Part shown: positions 40,537-42,474 of the stretch, piece after piece
Numbering within the stretch: the stretch's first letter is position 1
Layout of the letters: each line of letters begins with the position of its first letter
NCBI GenBank assembly: GCA_030668485.1
Contig: DAOUTW010000038.1
Span: forward strand, 1 to 42,474
DNA from: Candidatus Zixiibacteriota bacterium
Lineage (GTDB): Bacteria; Zixibacteria; MSB-5A5; GN15; JAAZOE01
Length of the DNA: 42,474 nt
Direction: 5' to 3'
The notes under the pieces: generated by a model
Told to the model about the DNA's origin: nothing
The model's input: the letters and a program-made list of their open reading frames with translations, nothing else
Databases searched by the model: none
Position numbers and translations under genes: made by a program

Positions 40537-40567
40537 GATCGTGCGGCAATCGTAATTTGCCGTTGCA
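40537..40567. repeat. REP-like hairpin, family B copy 3
   Basis: gatcgtgcggcaa (from 40537) forms a hairpin through CGGCAA (40544-40549) and TTGCCG (40557-40562). It shares the gatcgtgcggc start with 39910-39944, in the same orientation. Confidence 0.5.
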
Positions 40568-40603
40568 ATAAAGTCTATAGCTGTTATACCTCTTGGTCGC
40601 GCG

Positions 40604-40633
40604 GGGTTTTGGTCCCGGCAGGTGACAAAACCC
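40604..40633. repeat. Inverted repeat near the 3' end of the plus-strand unit
   Basis: GGGTTTTG (40604-40611) and CAAAACCC (40626-40633) are perfect complements around a 14-base loop. It is immediately upstream of the terminator at 40648-40679. It could be an mRNA 3' structure or a repeat. Confidence 0.45.
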
Positions 40634-40647
40634 GGCGCATTGATACA

Positions 40648-40679
40648 AAAAGCGGCCGATGCCCTTTTCGGCCGCTTTT
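40648..40679. terminator. Bidirectional terminator
   Basis: AAAAGCGGCCGA pairs with TCGGCCGCTTTT (arms 40648-40659 and 40668-40679) around an 8-base loop. A T-tract is available on both strands, so it can end both the plus-strand transcript and the convergent lipoprotein gene at 40776. Confidence 0.88.
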
Positions 40680-40775
40680 ATTTATCACTCACAATCGAAT
40701 ATGATGCGTTACTACCAATAGGTCAGGTTTATCCTGCAGGCGGGCCGAACCCGACCTACCCTTCTGTCAATTCGT

Positions 40776-42074
40776 CTAATCCCGTGTCATGAAGAAAGTA
40801 TAACCGGCACCATCCAAATAATGACCGGTCAAACTGCGAGCGGTCATATTGACGGTCACTTTGTAAACCTGACCCGCATCAAGATACGCGCTAGGATCAA
40901 ATTCCAAGTATTCACCGCCCTCATAGTAATCACGCCAGTAAAAAGAGCCATCCACAGAGACATCATCCCAGGTCGTCATACTGAAAGCGCTCTCGACACT
41001 GGCATGATTCATATCGGTATTGAAATATACTCTGATATCGCTATCGATATAAACGTTCCGGTTCCCGGATTCAGGATATATCGATGTGATCATCACCGGG
41101 TAAACCCCCAGGGTGAGAATCGTATCAGTTCCGAATCCGACATTGTCAATCAGGCCAACCGAGCCATCAATGGTGATCGTAATGACTTGTTCAGGAAGTA
41201 GCTCATTCGCTCCAGTCGGGAAAAAGTAAAGATATCTCCCATGTCCATAGTAATAATCGGATGAAGGATACCAAAATCCCGCAATCGGCGGATCGATACT
41301 CACCGCGGTGTTTAGTGAATCGGGATCGACATCGGCGTTTATCTGAAGCCGGCAATTGAACATTGAACCGGGAGTGGCAATGCTATCCCAATCGTAGCCC
41401 TCATAAAAACCACAACTCATTACCTTCAATGCTTCCGTCTGAAAAATAATCGTTTCGATTTCCCCGGTCGTGCTCCCATCCAAAGCCTCCAGATCGGCAT
41501 CGATCGTCATCGTATAGGTCACCGAGGGTATCAGATCCGTTACCTCCACCCGCAACTGGTAATCACTGTAGTAGGCACCATACACACTTATCTCCGCTGG
41601 CGGATCAATGGTAATATGTGACCCCACCTCACCTAAATACATTGGCATGCTGTAATAGTAGATAAGTACCGCGGCTCCCGCCGGAGGTATGTTATCAAGG
41701 CCGTTCGGATACTCGCGGCGGACTATCATTAAAGAAACTGCGATTTCACCGAGTGAGGTGCCTGCGGCCGGCTGAACTTCCACCTCTGAGATAATCCTCT
41801 CACTCCCTCCGGGAACGGCGATACGGACCTCATATAATCCCGGCACCATATCGGCAAGCATAAAGTAGCCGCCGTCGTCGGTAACTGTCGACTTGACCTC
41901 ACTGGCTTGCCAGGCCGCCACCTCGACTCCCGGCTGAGCCGGCATTACCCGTCCGAAAATCGATCCGTTCGACTCAATGGCGTAATTATTGGTGATGTTT
42001 TCATCACCGCCGCATCCGCCAGAGATGACGGCGATCATCAGCATTACAACGGATAAAATACTTATGCGACGCAT
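40776..42074 (-). CDS. Lipoprotein with carboxypeptidase-regulatory-like and Ig-like (Big_5) domains
   Basis: The product has 432 residues. The N-terminus ends in a lipobox (VISGGCGG). Residues about 35-95 form a carboxypeptidase-regulatory-like beta sandwich (GSIFGRVMPAQPGVEV, TDDGGYFMLADMVPGLYEVRI). Two or three Big_5-type domains follow; the last is clear: SIYPESGNRNVYIDSDIRVYF, then NTDMNHASVESAFSM and LDAGQVYKVTV. Such proteins are typically cell-surface adhesive or spacer lipoproteins; no enzyme motif is seen. GAGGAGGG lies five bases before the ATG. It terminates at 40648-40679, shared with the convergent unit. Confidence 0.82.
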   Translation of the reverse strand: MRRISILSVVMLMIAVISGGCGGDENITNNYAIESNGSIFGRVMPAQPGVEVAAWQASEVKSTVTDDGGYFMLADMVPGLYEVRIAVPGGSERIISEVEVQPAAGTSLGEIAVSLMIVRREYPNGLDNIPPAGAAVLIYYYSMPMYLGEVGSHITIDPPAEISVYGAYYSDYQLRVEVTDLIPSVTYTMTIDADLEALDGSTTGEIETIIFQTEALKVMSCGFYEGYDWDSIATPGSMFNCRLQINADVDPDSLNTAVSIDPPIAGFWYPSSDYYYGHGRYLYFFPTGANELLPEQVITITIDGSVGLIDNVGFGTDTILTLGVYPVMITSIYPESGNRNVYIDSDIRVYFNTDMNHASVESAFSMTTWDDVSVDGSFYWRDYYEGGEYLEFDPSAYLDAGQVYKVTVNMTARSLTGHYLDGAGYTFFMTRD

Positions 42075-42474
42075 AATACCCTCCTCAGATTTTATCAGCA
42101 GATTATCGAGTTCACGCTCATTTGATTCGTGTGAGTCGAAATATATGAAGCCGGGAACCTATTGGCAATAGGCGGAAAGTACTTTTTGGGTATTAATTAT
42201 GCTAGTAGAAGATCGCTATTCACATCGACTTCTTAATTGAGTGCAGAAGCCCCCAGGCCCTGTCTGTTGCGTCAGGTCTTGATCCGCTCATGTCCGCCGC
42301 GGCGGATGACCTGATGCCATTGCATGTTCCACAGTCGAGTAGATACCGTCTTTCAAGTCAAGTGTTGATATTTGGGGTTGAAGGTGGTTTTGTGTATAAG
42401 CATGCTTCTGCTGATAAGTAGTAGTTTTTTCATACATGCCACCAAGGCGACCTTTTTTAGTTTTTGATTTTCAA
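42075..42474. other. Intergenic region at window end
   Basis: This holds the Shine-Dalgarno and presumably the promoter of the lipoprotein gene, and the third family A palindrome (42272-42314). A T-run lies near 42425. No gene is visible before the window ends. Confidence 0.4.
42272..42314. repeat. REP-like palindrome, family A copy 3
   Basis: The outer arms TCAGGTC (42272-42278) and GACCTGA (42308-42314) and the inner arms ATCCGC (42282-42287) and GCGGAT (42302-42307) pair perfectly. The architecture is the same as at 1462-1502 and 28200-28232. Confidence 0.6.

Overview
The window looks like chromosome from an uncultured Gram-negative bacterium of the FCB superphylum, with candidate Zixibacteria as my best guess. 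That placement is inference. It rests on a Por/T9SS-type C-terminal sorting domain with an NPFNP motif, a dockerin-like exported protein, many lipoproteins and TPR proteins, DUF4139 and DUF4185 proteins, and moderate GC. I see no transposase, integrase, phage genes, CRISPR array, rRNA or intact tRNA. Housekeeping genes alternate with exported or surface proteins, and short palindromic repeats are scattered between them.

Layout. 1-1342: 5' part of an exported propeller-like repeat protein (minus strand), cut by the window edge. 1638-3765: alanine racemase, then the redox repressor Rex with a near-perfect Rex operator at its own promoter. 4167-7739: an AT-rich three-gene set (membrane protein, duplicated-domain exported protein, lipoprotein) ending at a terminator. 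7868-16203: dockerin-like protein, membrane/TPR protein, endonuclease IV overlapping a YchF-family NTPase, and a 1050-residue protein with a sorting tail. 16308-20725: a small uncharacterised protein, a YiiX-type permuted papain-like protein and an exported PepF-like peptidase. 20726-22240: a gene-poor stretch with hairpins, tandem repeats and a small membrane protein flanked by a duplicated 5' region. 22241-27701: PriA, a TPR protein and a DUF4139 protein, all on minus. 27702-28240: relics, including a tRNA-Met-like fragment. 28241-32464: a YadA-head-repeat/S74-chaperone surface protein and a DUF4185-like protein. 32711-35505: an autoregulated HTH gene coupled to a membrane/MORN-like gene, then a TPR lipoprotein.

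The most interesting part is 35619-40481. A minus-strand operon aroH-aroF-tyrA (chorismate mutase, DAHP synthase, prephenate dehydrogenase; each junction overlaps by 4 bases) is preceded by a promoter, a 40-codon leader peptide with nine Tyr codons (seven within codons 18-25), and mutually exclusive antiterminator and terminator hairpins. This is a complete textbook layout for Tyr-responsive transcription attenuation. About 1.3 kb from that promoter, on the plus strand, lies a second complete attenuator. It has a promoter, a 32-residue leader with five Trp codons (three consecutive), a 1:2/2:3/3:4 hairpin set and a T-run. It precedes not trp biosynthesis genes but an unrecognised, Trp-free 85-residue protein. 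Further downstream is a small protein whose paralogue sits about 24 kb away at 16308-16661.

Several starts were moved from the longest open frame on the basis of Shine-Dalgarno position or operator overlap: rex, the 4832 gene, DUF4139, DUF4185, the HTH partner, the TPR lipoprotein and the 39638 gene. Functional names come from motif recognition by eye; no database search was run.
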